Source: Alphaproteobacteria bacterium (GTDB lineage Bacteria > Pseudomonadota > Alphaproteobacteria > Micropepsales > Micropepsaceae). Taken from it: 64,000 bases of DNA. Each line of letters starts with the position of its first letter. The stretch's first letter is position 1. The translations under genes and the position numbers were made by a program. The notes under the pieces are model-generated. The model searched no databases, was not told the origin of the DNA, and worked only from the letters and a program-made list of their open reading frames with translations. Shown piece after piece: positions 8,581 to 17,149 of the stretch. The stretch lies in contig WGNU01000005.1 of assembly GCA_016124385.1 (NCBI GenBank), forward strand, positions 620,001 through 684,000, in the 5' to 3' direction.

Positions 8581-9797
8581 GCCTCTGGTTTCCCCATCAC
8601 GGCGCCGGCCTCAATGAGCGCCTGGATTTCCTGATCGCTGTAGCCCGCTTCCGCCAGGATCTGCGCGCCATCCGCGTTGAAGCGCGGCGGCACGCGGCGC
8701 AGGCGCGCTCTGTCGCGCGACAGCTTGATCGGCGAGGCGATGCCGCGATAGCCCTCCGTCTCGATCACCATCTCGCGCACCTGCGTTTGCGGATCGCTGA
8801 GCGCCTCGGCCACATCGTTGAGCGTGCCGGCCGGAACGCCCGCCTCGAGGAACGCGCGCGCCAGCGCCGTCCCGTCCGCCTGGCTGAGCGCCTCGCTGAG
8901 GATCGCCGTCAGCGCCGCGCGGTTCGTGTTGCGGCCCGCCATCGAGGTGAAGCGCGGATCGCTCGCGAGGTCGTCCCGGCCGAGCACGCGGCACGCCTTC
9001 TTGAACTGCCCGTCATTGCCGACGCCGAGGAACAGCGGCCGTGTCGCCGTCTGGAAGAGGTCGTAGGGCGCGACATTGGGATGCGCGTTGCCGGTGCGCT
9101 TCGGCAAGGTGCCGCCCATCAGCCAATTGCCCGAATGCGGATGGAGGATGGAAAGGCCCGTGTCGTAGAGCGCGACTTCCACCGTTTGTCCGCGTCCGGA
9201 GGAATCGCGCGCGCGCAAGGCCAGCAGAATGCCGATCACGAGATTGAGCCCGCTCGCCATGTCGACCATCGGCACGCCGAGCTTGATCGGGCCGGAGGCC
9301 TCTGTGCCGTTCGCGCTGGAGAGGCCCGACATCGTCTGCACGACCGCGTCATAGCCCGGAAAGCCCCCGAACGGGCCAGCATCGCCGAACCCCGTCACGC
9401 GCGCATAGACAAGGCGCGGGAACCGGCGGGCGAGGTCCGCCGCGCCAAGGCCCCAGCGTTCCATCGTTCCCGACTTGAAATTCTCGACCAGAACGTCCGC
9501 ATCGCCGAGCAGCCGCAGCAGCACCTCGCGCGCGGCCTCCTTGGTGAGGTCGAGGGCGAGATCGCGCTTGTTGCGGTTGATGTTGACGTAATAGGCCGAG
9601 GCGCCCCGCCCGCCATCGGGATCGCCCTGGAAGGGCGGCCCCCATTCGCGCGTCTCATCGCCCTGCGGCGGCTCGATCTTGATGATGTCGGCGCCGTGGT
9701 CGCCCAGGATCTGCGTCGCATAGGGACCGCCAAGCACGCGCGAGAGGTCGATCACGCGCACGCCGGCGAGGGCTCCGTCCTGTATCATCTCCGCCAT
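8577..9797 (-). CDS. CaiB/BaiF family CoA-transferase (type III)
   Basis: Class III CoA-transferase, 406 residues, moving CoA between a CoA thioester and a carboxylic acid through an aspartyl-CoA anhydride. The N-terminal GVRVIDLSRVLGGPYATQIL and DHGADIIKIEPPQGDETR motifs are diagnostic, and the likely catalytic aspartate lies in VDMASGLN. The start at 9797 is preceded by GGAGAG. First gene of a two-gene unit with the LLM oxidoreductase, overlapping by 4 bp. Divergent from the PAS-domain gene. The acceptor acid is unknown; family members act on carnitine, bile acids, formyl-CoA and itaconate-type compounds among others. Confidence 0.93.
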   Translation of the reverse strand: MAEMIQDGALAGVRVIDLSRVLGGPYATQILGDHGADIIKIEPPQGDETREWGPPFQGDPDGGRGASAYYVNINRNKRDLALDLTKEAAREVLLRLLGDADVLVENFKSGTMERWGLGAADLARRFPRLVYARVTGFGDAGPFGGFPGYDAVVQTMSGLSSANGTEASGPIKLGVPMVDMASGLNLVIGILLALRARDSSGRGQTVEVALYDTGLSILHPHSGNWLMGGTLPKRTGNAHPNVAPYDLFQTATRPLFLGVGNDGQFKKACRVLGRDDLASDPRFTSMAGRNTNRAALTAILSEALSQADGTALARAFLEAGVPAGTLNDVAEALSDPQTQVREMVIETEGYRGIASPIKLSRDRARLRRVPPRFNADGAQILAEAGYSDQEIQALIEAGAVMGKPEA

Positions 9798-9929
9798 ACT
9801 CTCTCCGCGACTTGCACAACTTTAAGGAAATCCATGCGCGTGTCCCTATTCCCGCTCCTCAAACACCCTGGGAGGTTGTATTAAGTTTTGCCAAGTTCAC
9901 ACAATGATTCGCGATCGCTTAGGGTTCGA

Positions 9930-10424
9930 ATGCCTGACAACGGAAGAATGGGTCTCAACCTGGGCGAGCAGATCGCCGTTTCGGACCTCACGATGGCACG
10001 AGTCCGCGAGGGCTTCGCCTATTGGGACGCGTTGCGCGCTGGCCGTCCCATGCCCACCCGTGCGGAAGTCAATCCGACCGCGATTCCGCAGCTTCTGCCC
10101 TACATCCTGCTGATCGGCGTCAACGGCCCGGGCGACTTCGAGTTTCGCCTGATGGGCGGCGCGAGTACGGAAGCACATGGGTTCAATCCGACCGGCTGGA
10201 ACCTGCGGGACCTGGAGAACGTGCGCGAAGGCTACGGAAGGCAAATGGTCGCCTTTCTGCAGTGGGTTGTCGATCGCGCGGAGCCGGGCGCCTCGCGGGG
10301 CACGCTCGCCCATGTTGACAAAGGGTTCCGCACGTTCGAGCTCGTCTACCTTCCCTTGGGCCCGCAAGGCGGCCCGATCGATTTCATTCTCGGCTTTGCC
10401 GACTACGCGACCAAGAAGGATTAG
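9930..10424 (+). CDS. PAS_5-domain protein
   Basis: Single-domain protein of about 164 residues matching the PAS_5 family of small alphaproteobacterial proteins: an N-terminal helix with FAYWDALRAGRPMPTRAEVNP, then LPYILLIGV and FEFRLMGGAS, and a C-terminal YLPLGPQGGPIDFILGFADY. The start at 9930 is preferred because AGGG lies six bases upstream; ATG 9948 or TTG 9888 are alternatives. No output domain is present, so it probably binds a ligand or partner rather than signalling by itself. Its stop overlaps the convergent MFS gene by 4 bp. Confidence 0.8.
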   Translation: MPDNGRMGLNLGEQIAVSDLTMARVREGFAYWDALRAGRPMPTRAEVNPTAIPQLLPYILLIGVNGPGDFEFRLMGGASTEAHGFNPTGWNLRDLENVREGYGRQMVAFLQWVVDRAEPGASRGTLAHVDKGFRTFELVYLPLGPQGGPIDFILGFADYATKKD

Positions 10425-11665
10425 CTGTCGCGGATGCTCGAGATGGCAAAGAACGGCACCGCGCCGCAGACGAGAAACGCGCCCGTGAAATAGACGAGCG
10501 ACAAGGGATCGCCCGTCAAATCCTGCAGTACACCGCCCATCCATGTCCCGAACGCGCTGCCGAGCCCGCCGCCCAGGCTGATCCCGCCATAGATCCCGCC
10601 GAGCCGCCGGCCCGCGAAGATGTTCATCGCGATCGCCGAGACGACCGGCCCGCGCGAGCCCGAACTCACGCCGAAGAAGAAAATCGTGGGAATGAGGAGC
10701 CAGAGCGTGGGAAGCGCGCTCACGAAATAGAGACCCACGATCGACAACGCTGTCGCGACATAGGAGAGCCTGGCGGCACGCGCCCGCCCGATCCGGTCGC
10801 CGAGCAGTCCGAACCCGATCATGCCGAGCGGCGTGAGGAGCCCGCCAAGACCGAACGCGCTGGCTGCCACCAGGGGTGAAAAGCCCGCTTCGATAAGAAA
10901 GCTCACCATGTGGACGAGGAGGGCGACCGTCGATCCGCCCGTGAAGAAATAGACGAAGAAGAGCCCCCAGAAACTGGGTGAGCGGAGCGCAAGGCCGAGC
11001 GTCCAGACCTCCGCCCGCGCCGCCTCGCTCGACTGGCGGTCCACATGGCCGTGCCAGCCGGGCCCACCGGCCATGATCTGCCGCCACGGCATGATGAGCA
11101 GCACCGGCAAAAGCAGCGCGAGCGTACCGGCGTAGATGAAATAGGTCGAGCGCCAGCCCAGCGCCTCGATCGCGATCTGCGAGAGCGGCGAAAGCGCGAC
11201 CGTTGCGAATCCGCCGGCCGAGAAGATGAGCCCCATCGCGGCGCCCGGATGGTCGTGGAACCAGCGGCTGACGAGCGCCGCGTGCGGCACGCCGCCCGAG
11301 AAGGCGATCCCAAGGCCGCCGAGGAACCCGGTCGTCAGCGCCAGCACGAGCGCGCTGTCGGCCATCGCGCCCAGCGCATAGCCCGCGATCGCCAGCGCAA
11401 GGCCCGCCGCGTACATGAGGCGCGGACCGTATTGGTCGAACAGCATGCCGATCGCCGGCGAGACGAGGCCGTTCGTGAGCATCATGACGGAATAGACGGC
11501 CGCGATCTCGCCCCGGTCGAGGCGAAGGTCGGTCGCGATGGGCAGCACGAAGACCGAGAAGGTCTGGCTGAACCCGCCGAAAAAGAGGCTCGTGCCGAAG
11601 CAAAAGGCCAAGACGGCGAGGGCGAGCGGCGGCGTCTCGCGGAACGAGGGAAGGATAGGGCGCAT
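10421..11665 (-). CDS. MFS transporter
   Basis: Major facilitator superfamily carrier of 414 residues with about twelve hydrophobic segments. The layout (N-terminal FGGFSQTFSVFVLPIATDL, GRIGRARAARLSY between helices) resembles the monocarboxylate/OFA-type branch. Start chosen at the ATG at 11665, just before the first hydrophobic helix; no strong ribosome site is visible, so the start is moderate. Position between the CoA-transferase and acyl-CoA dehydrogenase genes suggests uptake of the acid they process (inference). Specificity cannot be determined. Confidence 0.87.
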   Translation of the reverse strand: MRPILPSFRETPPLALAVLAFCFGTSLFFGGFSQTFSVFVLPIATDLRLDRGEIAAVYSVMMLTNGLVSPAIGMLFDQYGPRLMYAAGLALAIAGYALGAMADSALVLALTTGFLGGLGIAFSGGVPHAALVSRWFHDHPGAAMGLIFSAGGFATVALSPLSQIAIEALGWRSTYFIYAGTLALLLPVLLIMPWRQIMAGGPGWHGHVDRQSSEAARAEVWTLGLALRSPSFWGLFFVYFFTGGSTVALLVHMVSFLIEAGFSPLVAASAFGLGGLLTPLGMIGFGLLGDRIGRARAARLSYVATALSIVGLYFVSALPTLWLLIPTIFFFGVSSGSRGPVVSAIAMNIFAGRRLGGIYGGISLGGGLGSAFGTWMGGVLQDLTGDPLSLVYFTGAFLVCGAVPFFAISSIRDS

Positions 11666-11793
11666 CGAGGGAATACCGGTTGAGCGCGACCCTACCCCTC
11701 GTTCGGCCGGCCGCGCAACCGCTGCTCCCGCTTTGACCGGCGCGCGCCCTGTTCCTAGATTGACGGCCGATGAACCACAGGGAGGCGGCCTGC

Positions 11794-12942
11794 ATGGCGC
11801 TCGACCAAGAGACCCGCACGCAATTGATCGACGGCGTGGCGCGCTTCGTGCGCGACCGGCTCGTCCCCATCGAGGATGAGGTCGCAACGAACGATCGCGT
11901 GCCCGATGCCATCGTCGCCGAGATGCGCGACCTGGGGCTCTTCGGCCTTTCGATCCCGCCTGAATATGGCGGGCTCGGCCTCACCATGGAGGAGGAGGTG
12001 CTGGTCTGCCTTGAGCTCGGCCGCACCTCGCCCGCCTTCCGCTCGGTCATCGGCACCAATGTCGGCATCGGCAGCCAGGGTATCGTCATGTTCGGCAACG
12101 ACGCGCAGAAGGACGAGTGGCTGCCCAAGATCGCGAGTGGCGAGGTGATCGCGAGCTTCTGCCTGACGGAGCCCGGCGCGGGCTCGGACGCCGCGAGCCT
12201 GAAGACGACGGCCATCCGCGACGGCAACGATTTCGTCGTCAACGGCACGAAGCGCTACATCACCAATGCCGGCAAGGCGGGCATGTTCACGCTGATGGCG
12301 CGCACCAATCCCGGCAACAAGGGCGCGGGCGGCATCTCGGCCTTCATCGTGCCCGCGCATCTAAAGGGCATCACGGTCTCCAAGCCCGAGCGCAAGATGG
12401 GCCAGCAGGGCGCCCACATCCACGATGTGATCTTCGAGGATTGCCGCGTGCCCGCCGACATGATGCTCGGCCGTGAGGGCGAGGGCTTCAAGGTCGCGAT
12501 GCAAGTGCTCGATCGCGGCCGTATCCACATCTCGGCCGTCTGCGTCGGCGTCGCCGAGCGGCTTCTCGCCGACAGCGTGCGCTACGCCAACGAGCGCGAG
12601 CAATTCGGCCAGCGCATCGGCGAGTTCCAGCTGATCCAGGCGATGCTCGCCGAGTCGAAGACCGAGAGCTACGCCGCCCGCTCGATGGTGCTGGACGCCG
12701 CACGCAAGCGCGATCGCGGCGAGCCGCATTCGCTGGAGGCCTCGTGCTGCAAGCTCTTTGCCTCCGAGATGGTCGGCCGCGTCGCCGACCGCGCGGTGCA
12801 AATCTATGGCGGGTCGGGTTACGTCACGGACTATGGCGTCGAGCGCTTCTACCGCGACGTGCGCATCTTCCGCCTCTATGAAGGTACGAGCGAGATCCAA
12901 AAGATCGTCATCGCGCGCAATCTCATGCGCCAGGCGGACTGA
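11794..12942 (+). CDS. Acyl-CoA dehydrogenase
   Basis: FAD-dependent acyl-CoA dehydrogenase, 382 residues, the first oxidation of beta-oxidation-type pathways. Visible motifs are CLTEPGAGSDAASLKT and YITNAG in the middle domain, and the C-terminal LYEGTSEIQKIVIARNL, where the glutamate in YEGTSE is the usual catalytic base of the short/branched-chain group. The start at 11794 is preferred over ATG 11770 because AGGGAGG lies just upstream. It is followed, after a repeat-rich 150-bp gap, by the AtuA-like gene on the same strand. The exact acyl substrate is not determined. Confidence 0.94.
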   Translation: MALDQETRTQLIDGVARFVRDRLVPIEDEVATNDRVPDAIVAEMRDLGLFGLSIPPEYGGLGLTMEEEVLVCLELGRTSPAFRSVIGTNVGIGSQGIVMFGNDAQKDEWLPKIASGEVIASFCLTEPGAGSDAASLKTTAIRDGNDFVVNGTKRYITNAGKAGMFTLMARTNPGNKGAGGISAFIVPAHLKGITVSKPERKMGQQGAHIHDVIFEDCRVPADMMLGREGEGFKVAMQVLDRGRIHISAVCVGVAERLLADSVRYANEREQFGQRIGEFQLIQAMLAESKTESYAARSMVLDAARKRDRGEPHSLEASCCKLFASEMVGRVADRAVQIYGGSGYVTDYGVERFYRDVRIFRLYEGTSEIQKIVIARNLMRQAD

Positions 12943-12958
12943 CGTCGAAGGAATGGAT

Positions 12959-13052
12959 CCTCCCCCGCGTGCGGGGGAGGTCCGGCGAAGCCGGGGAGGG
13001 GGCACGCCCTCCGGCTCGAAAGGCTCGCCACCTCCCCCGTGAACGGGGGAGG
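12959..13052. repeat. Paired GC-rich hairpin repeat (CCTCCCCCG family)
   Basis: Two hairpins of the same sequence frame a 50-base spacer: CCTCCCCCGC-GT-GCGGGGGAGG at 12959-12980 and CCTCCCCCG-TGAA-CGGGGGAGG at 13031-13052. The spacer contains GGCGAAGCCGGGGAGGGGGC. The same G/C-run theme recurs at 42431-42570. This is an intergenic dispersed repeat, typical of GC-rich alphaproteobacteria; it could also act as a bidirectional terminator. Confidence 0.75.
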
Positions 13053-13096
13053 AAAGAATAATGGGGCCCCGAAAGGCCCAAGAGAAGGAAGGGCCC

Positions 13097-14893
13097 ATGA
13101 CCAAGACCATCCGCGTCGGCTGCGCGAGCGGCTTCTGGGGCGACAGCTTCGTCTCGGCGCCCCAGCTCGTGCGCCAGGGCAAGATCGATTACCTCGTGTT
13201 CGACTATCTGGCCGAGATCACGATGTCGATCCTCGCGCGCGCGCGCCAGCGCGACCCGAACGCGGGCTATGCGCTCGACTTCGTGACCGTGACGATGGCC
13301 GGCCTCGCGCGCGAGATCGCGGAAAAGAAAATCAAGGTGATCGCGAACGCGGGCGGCGTGAACCCGGCCGCCTGCGCGAAGGCGCTGGAGGACGTGCTCG
13401 CGAAACAGGGCGTTGTCCTCAAGGTCGCCTATGTCGAGGGCGACGATGTGATCGCAAGGCTCGATCACTGGCGTGCGGCGGGCCTGACGGAAATGTTCGA
13501 GGGAACCCCGCTCCCTGAAAAGCCGATCAGCATGAATTGCTATCTGGGCGGCTTTCCGGTCGCCCGCGCCTTGGACGAGGGCGCCGACATCGTCATCACC
13601 GGGCGCGGCGTCGACAGCGCGGTGACGCTGGGCGCGTGCATCCACGAATTCGGCTGGAGCCCGAAGGATTACGACCGCCTCGCGGGCGGCAGCCTTGCCG
13701 GCCACATCGTCGAATGCGGCGCGCAGGCCTGCGGCGGCGTCTTCACCGATTGGGACAAGGTGCCGGGCTGGGAAAACATCGGCTACGCGATCGCGGAAAT
13801 CGCAGCGGACGGATCGTTCATCGCAACGAAGCCCGAAGGCACCGGCGGCCTCGTGTCGGTCGGCACCGTGGGCGAGCAGATGCTCTATGAGATCGCGGAT
13901 CCGCAGGCCTATTTCCTGCCCGACGTGACGGCGGATTTCTCGGGCGTGAGCCTTGAGCAGGTGGGCGAGAACCGCGTCCGCGTGGCGGGCGCGCGCGGCC
14001 TGCCGCCGACCGCGACCTATAAATGCTCGATCACCTACGAGGACGGCTATCGCGTAACGAACATGGTCACGATCGCCGGCATCGATGCGGGCGCCAAGGC
14101 CAGGCGCACCGGCGAAGCGGTGCTCGCGCGGATGGAAGAGATCTGCCGCCAGCGCAATTGGGGGCCTTACGAGGAAACCTCGATCGAGGTGATTGGCGAC
14201 GAAGATTCCTACGGCCCCCATCGCCGCGATCTCCACGCGCGCGAGGCGATCTTGAAACTCGCCGCCAAGCACGCGCGCAAGGAGCCGCTCGAGATGATGA
14301 TCCGTGAGCTGACGAGCTGCGGCACCTCCTTCGCGCCCGGCACCGCCGGCTATGGCGGCGGCCGCCCGAAAGTCTCGCCCGTCGTGCGGCACTTCGCGAC
14401 GCTCATCGCCAAGAGCGACGTTCCCGTCACGGTCCATGTCGCGGGCAAGGCGATCCCCTGCGCGATCGATACCGACGGTGGCTTCAAGCCAGAAATGATC
14501 GAGCGCCCGCATGTGAGCGAGGCGACGGTAGAGCTCTCTGCTGAGACGGTGCCGTTGATCCGCCTTGCCTTTGCGCGCTCAGGCGACAAGGGCGACAATT
14601 CCAATATCGGCGTGCTGGCGCGCGAGCGCGAATATCTCCCGTACATCCGCGCGGCGCTGAGCGAGGAAGCCGTCGCCAAATGGTTCGCGCACAAATTCAA
14701 GGGCGGCAAGGGCAAGGTCCAGCGCTACGAATTGCCGGGCTCGGGCGCCTTGAACTTCGTGCTCTGGAACGCGCTCGGCGGCGGCGGCATCGCGAGCCTC
14801 GCCTTCGATCCGCAGGGCAAGGCCTACGCGCAGATGCTGCTGGAATTCCCGATCCCCGTCCCCGCGAGTCTCGCCAAGCGCTTGGCGGCATGA
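13097..14893 (+). CDS. AtuA-like acyclic terpene utilisation family protein (DUF1446)
   Basis: Protein of 598 residues of the AtuA/DUF1446 family. Reading from the N-terminus: a domain starting TIRVGCASGFWGDSF with the DYLVFDYLAEITMSIL signature, a middle region with ITGRGVDSAV, then a C-terminal segment beginning near FARSGDKGDNSNIGVLAR, which is the AtuA-type C-terminal extension found as a separate small protein in some relatives. Start 13097 follows GGAAGGG; an upstream ATG at 13061 adds 12 residues with no better site. In citronellol/geraniol degraders AtuA is part of the Atu pathway; here it follows an acyl-CoA dehydrogenase, supporting a role in branched acid catabolism (inference). 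The stop overlaps the next start (14890-14893). Confidence 0.9.
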   Translation: MTKTIRVGCASGFWGDSFVSAPQLVRQGKIDYLVFDYLAEITMSILARARQRDPNAGYALDFVTVTMAGLAREIAEKKIKVIANAGGVNPAACAKALEDVLAKQGVVLKVAYVEGDDVIARLDHWRAAGLTEMFEGTPLPEKPISMNCYLGGFPVARALDEGADIVITGRGVDSAVTLGACIHEFGWSPKDYDRLAGGSLAGHIVECGAQACGGVFTDWDKVPGWENIGYAIAEIAADGSFIATKPEGTGGLVSVGTVGEQMLYEIADPQAYFLPDVTADFSGVSLEQVGENRVRVAGARGLPPTATYKCSITYEDGYRVTNMVTIAGIDAGAKARRTGEAVLARMEEICRQRNWGPYEETSIEVIGDEDSYGPHRRDLHAREAILKLAAKHARKEPLEMMIRELTSCGTSFAPGTAGYGGGRPKVSPVVRHFATLIAKSDVPVTVHVAGKAIPCAIDTDGGFKPEMIERPHVSEATVELSAETVPLIRLAFARSGDKGDNSNIGVLAREREYLPYIRAALSEEAVAKWFAHKFKGGKGKVQRYELPGSGALNFVLWNALGGGGIASLAFDPQGKAYAQMLLEFPIPVPASLAKRLAA

Positions 14894-15471
14894 GCCGGGA
14901 GCTGGCCGCACTGGCGGCGGAAATCCGCGCCTGCCGGCTTTGCGCGGGCAAGATCCCCGAGCCCCGGCCGGTGCTGCGGCCGAGCGCGACGGCCCGGATC
15001 TGCGTCGCGGGTCAGGCGCCGGGCACGCGAGTCCACGCGAGCGGCATCCCTTTCGATGACCGCAGCGGCGACCGTCTGCGCGAATGGATGGGCATCGACC
15101 GCGACATTTTCTACGATGACCGCCGCATCGCAATCCTGCCCATGGGTTTCTGCTTTCCGGGTCAGGACGCAAGAGGCGGCGACTTGCCGCCCCGCGCTGA
15201 ATGCGCGCGCACGTGGCGGACGCGGATTTTATCGCTGATGCCGCAAATTGAGGTTATCCTTCTCCTGGGGTCTTATGCGCAGCGTTGGCATCTCAAAGAC
15301 CGGGCGCGTGCGAGCCTCACGGAGACGGTGCAGGGCTGGCGCGCGTTGGCCCCTGGCGTGGTGCCGCTGCCGCATCCCTCCTGGCGCAACAACGGCTGGC
15401 TGAGGAAGAATCCATGGTTCGAGCGCGACCTTCTTCCCGAATTGCGGCGGCGGCTCGCGTCGTTGCTCTAG
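14890..15471 (+). CDS. Uracil-DNA-glycosylase-family protein
   Basis: A 193-residue protein of the uracil-DNA glycosylase superfamily. N-terminal IRACRLCAGKIPEPRPVLRP and CVAGQAPGTRVHASGIPFDD are the sequence of a small bacterial subgroup that is distant from the classic UNG enzyme. The GQAPG motif corresponds to the GxAPG-type active-site loop of families 4 and 5. Cysteines occur at CRLC, GFCFPG and ECARTW, but the four-cysteine iron-sulphur pattern is not convincing. The C-terminal PHPSWRNNGW fits the HPS motif of the superfamily. It starts inside the stop of the AtuA-like gene, and its final 58 bp overlap the following gene. Whether it excises uracil is unproven. Confidence 0.8.
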   Translation: MSRELAALAAEIRACRLCAGKIPEPRPVLRPSATARICVAGQAPGTRVHASGIPFDDRSGDRLREWMGIDRDIFYDDRRIAILPMGFCFPGQDARGGDLPPRAECARTWRTRILSLMPQIEVILLLGSYAQRWHLKDRARASLTETVQGWRALAPGVVPLPHPSWRNNGWLRKNPWFERDLLPELRRRLASLL

Positions 15472-16433
15472 CCGCGCTCGCGGGCCTGGCGGCCTGCGCG
15501 CCGACCATCGCGCCGCGCGGGCCCGTGCTGACGACACCGACGCTGACCGATCAGACGATGCTCACCTTCGATGGCCTCGTACTTGGCGTGCAGACCTGGA
15601 AGGCGGACGAGCCCAAGGCCGTCATCGTCGCGCTGCACGGCATGAACGACTACGCGAACGCCTTCGCCATGCCCGGCGACTATTGGGCGCGGCGCGGCAT
15701 CACGACCTACGCGCTCGATCAGCGCGGCTTCGGCCGCTCGCCCAATCGGGGCCTGTGGGCGGGCGATGACGTGATGGTCGAGGACGTGAAGGATCTGATC
15801 CGCCTCGTCCGCGCCCGCCACCCGGGCGTGCCGACTTATCTGCTGGGCGAGAGCATGGGCGGCGCGATGGCGATCGCGGTCGCAACGTCCACGCCCGCGC
15901 CGCCGCTCGACGGCGTCATCCTCTCCGCGCCCGCCGTCTGGGGCTGGTCGGAATTGCCCTGGCTCTATCAGGCGAGCCTCTGGCTGGGCGCGCATACCAC
16001 GCCTTGGATGGAACTCTCCGCCAATGGCCTCGACATTCGCCCCTCTGACAACATCGAGATGCTCCGCGCGCTCGGCAAGGACCCATACTTTATCCACGAC
16101 ACGCGCACCGACGCCGTCTACGGCCTAGTGGGTCTGATGCAGCGGGCGAACGAACGCGCGACTACGCTCCGCCAGCCGACGCTCATTCTCTATGGCGAGA
16201 AGGACGAAGTGATCCCGAAGGAACCGGTCGAGGATCTGATGGACCGCCTTCGATCCCGCGCGCGCACGGTCGTCTATGCGGACGGCTATCACATGCTGAT
16301 GCGCGATTTGCAGCGCGAGCGTGTGTGGCAGGATATCGAAAGCTTCGTCCGCCATCCCATGACCGCTCTTCCCTCGGGCGAGGAGCGGATGCAGACGGTC
16401 TCGCTCCCCCTCGGCGCGGCGCCGGGCTACTAG
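15414..16433 (+). CDS. Lipoprotein alpha/beta hydrolase (lysophospholipase-like)
   Basis: Alpha/beta hydrolase of the Hydrolase_4 (lysophospholipase/monoglyceride lipase) type, 339 residues. The N-terminus is a lipoprotein signal (hydrophobic VVALAALAGLAAC, lipobox LAAC with the cysteine at about residue 26), so it is likely envelope-anchored. The catalytic serine sits in GESMGG; GMNDYANAF and LDQRGFGRSPN are the oxyanion-region motifs; the acid is likely in YGEKDEVIP and the histidine in YADGYHML. Start at 15414 follows GAGGAAG and lies inside the last 58 bp of the UDG-like gene, in another frame. Substrate is probably a lipid or ester. Confidence 0.9.
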   Translation: MVRARPSSRIAAAARVVALAALAGLAACAPTIAPRGPVLTTPTLTDQTMLTFDGLVLGVQTWKADEPKAVIVALHGMNDYANAFAMPGDYWARRGITTYALDQRGFGRSPNRGLWAGDDVMVEDVKDLIRLVRARHPGVPTYLLGESMGGAMAIAVATSTPAPPLDGVILSAPAVWGWSELPWLYQASLWLGAHTTPWMELSANGLDIRPSDNIEMLRALGKDPYFIHDTRTDAVYGLVGLMQRANERATTLRQPTLILYGEKDEVIPKEPVEDLMDRLRSRARTVVYADGYHMLMRDLQRERVWQDIESFVRHPMTALPSGEERMQTVSLPLGAAPGY

Positions 16434-16470
16434 GCGCGCCGCCTTTCGACCATGGGACGTCAGACCATGG

Positions 16471-16493
16471 ATCGCCCGCACAAGGCGGGCGAT
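16471..16493. repeat. Intergenic hairpin repeat, ATCGCCCGC type
   Basis: Perfect 9-bp arms ATCGCCCGC and GCGGGCGAT with a 5-base loop, followed by GATGACGAGG, in the gap between the hydrolase and the small-protein cassette. Its style matches dispersed alphaproteobacterial intergenic hairpins. It may also terminate the upstream operon, but there is no T-run. Confidence 0.5.
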
Positions 16494-16499
16494 GACGAG

Positions 16500-16576
16500 G
16501 GGATAAGTGCAGATCTTATCCCGCAGATTGTGCCCGTTCCGCCCGCAAATCGGCGGGCGTGAAAAAATCTTATCCC
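16500..16576. promoter_or_regulatory. Palindrome plus extra half-site upstream of the lysis-like cassette, candidate operator
   Basis: A perfect 8-bp palindrome GGGATAAG-N7-CTTATCCC at 16500-16522, with a further half-site CTTATCCC at 16569-16576, in a longer repeat ATCTTATCCC (16513-16522 and 16567-16576). It is the only such motif noticed nearby and sits 32 bp before the first ATG of the cassette. Spacing of 54 bp between the repeats is near five helical turns. Interpreted as an operator; not tested. Confidence 0.45.
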
Positions 16577-16607
16577 CGCCCCTTCTGGCGCCCCCATCTT
16601 TGGAGGC

Positions 16608-16880
16608 ATGAAAGGTGCTGATTTCTTCTGGAGCGATCGCCCGCCCGAGCGGGACTACGATCCGCTCGACGAGGCCGACCCGCAGGAGGTGAGTGACCTC
16701 GCGCTGCATGTGCGCCAATGCGCGCGCCGCTACGCGAGCCTGCGCGACGAGCAATTCGAGCTGCGCGCCGACCTTTATGCGCTGCGCGTGTTCGTCGCGC
16801 GCTGGTTCGCGTTCCTCATGCTGCTTGTCGTGCTCGGCAAGGCGATCGACCTGCGCGACCTCGTGGAGCGCGTGCTGTGA
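16608..16880 (+). CDS. Small membrane protein, first gene of lysis-like cassette
   Basis: A 90-residue protein with a long acidic/basic N-terminal region (DYDPLDEADPQEVSDLAL, then a helical stretch with many Arg and Glu) and one hydrophobic segment near the C-terminus (WFAFLMLLVVLGKAIDL). I do not recognise the family. It overlaps the next gene by 4 bp (GTGA, 16877-16880). Together with the next three genes it forms a tight unit of small membrane or lipoproteins. A single-helix holin-like or accessory role is possible, but nothing in the sequence proves it. A GGAGG lies only one base before the ATG. Confidence 0.6.
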   Translation: MKGADFFWSDRPPERDYDPLDEADPQEVSDLALHVRQCARRYASLRDEQFELRADLYALRVFVARWFAFLMLLVVLGKAIDLRDLVERVL

Positions 16881-17149
16881 GGCGACGGAGACCCCGCCGC
16901 GCCCGGCGTACGGCGCGCTATGTGCCCGCGCCGCATTGGACGATCCGCCGCCGTGTGATCTTCGGCGCGCTCGCTCTGTGTGCCTGGGCGTCCATCCACG
17001 CGGTGCTGGCGGGCCCCGAGCTTGCCGCCGCGGTTCTGCCACACACATCGGTGCTCGCCGCCGCCGTCATTGGCTCCTACGTCTTTGGCGCGGCCTGGGA
17101 GGACATCGCGGCGATACCGCGCCTCAGCGATCCGGAGGCGATGCCGTGA
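16877..17149 (+). CDS. Small two-helix membrane protein, holin-like (second gene of lysis-like cassette)
   Basis: A 90-residue protein starting from GTG. A very arginine-rich N-terminus (RRRRPRRARRTARYVPAP) is followed by two hydrophobic segments: VIFGALALCAWASIHAVLA and LAAAVLPHTSVLAAAVIGSY. It has the size and shape of two-helix phage holins, but holins are not recognisable by motif, so this is inference from position: it immediately precedes the spanin-like pair. Overlaps both neighbours by 4 bp with GTGA junctions. GTG start chosen because of the overlap. Confidence 0.5.
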   Translation: MRRRRPRRARRTARYVPAPHWTIRRRVIFGALALCAWASIHAVLAGPELAAAVLPHTSVLAAAVIGSYVFGAAWEDIAAIPRLSDPEAMP

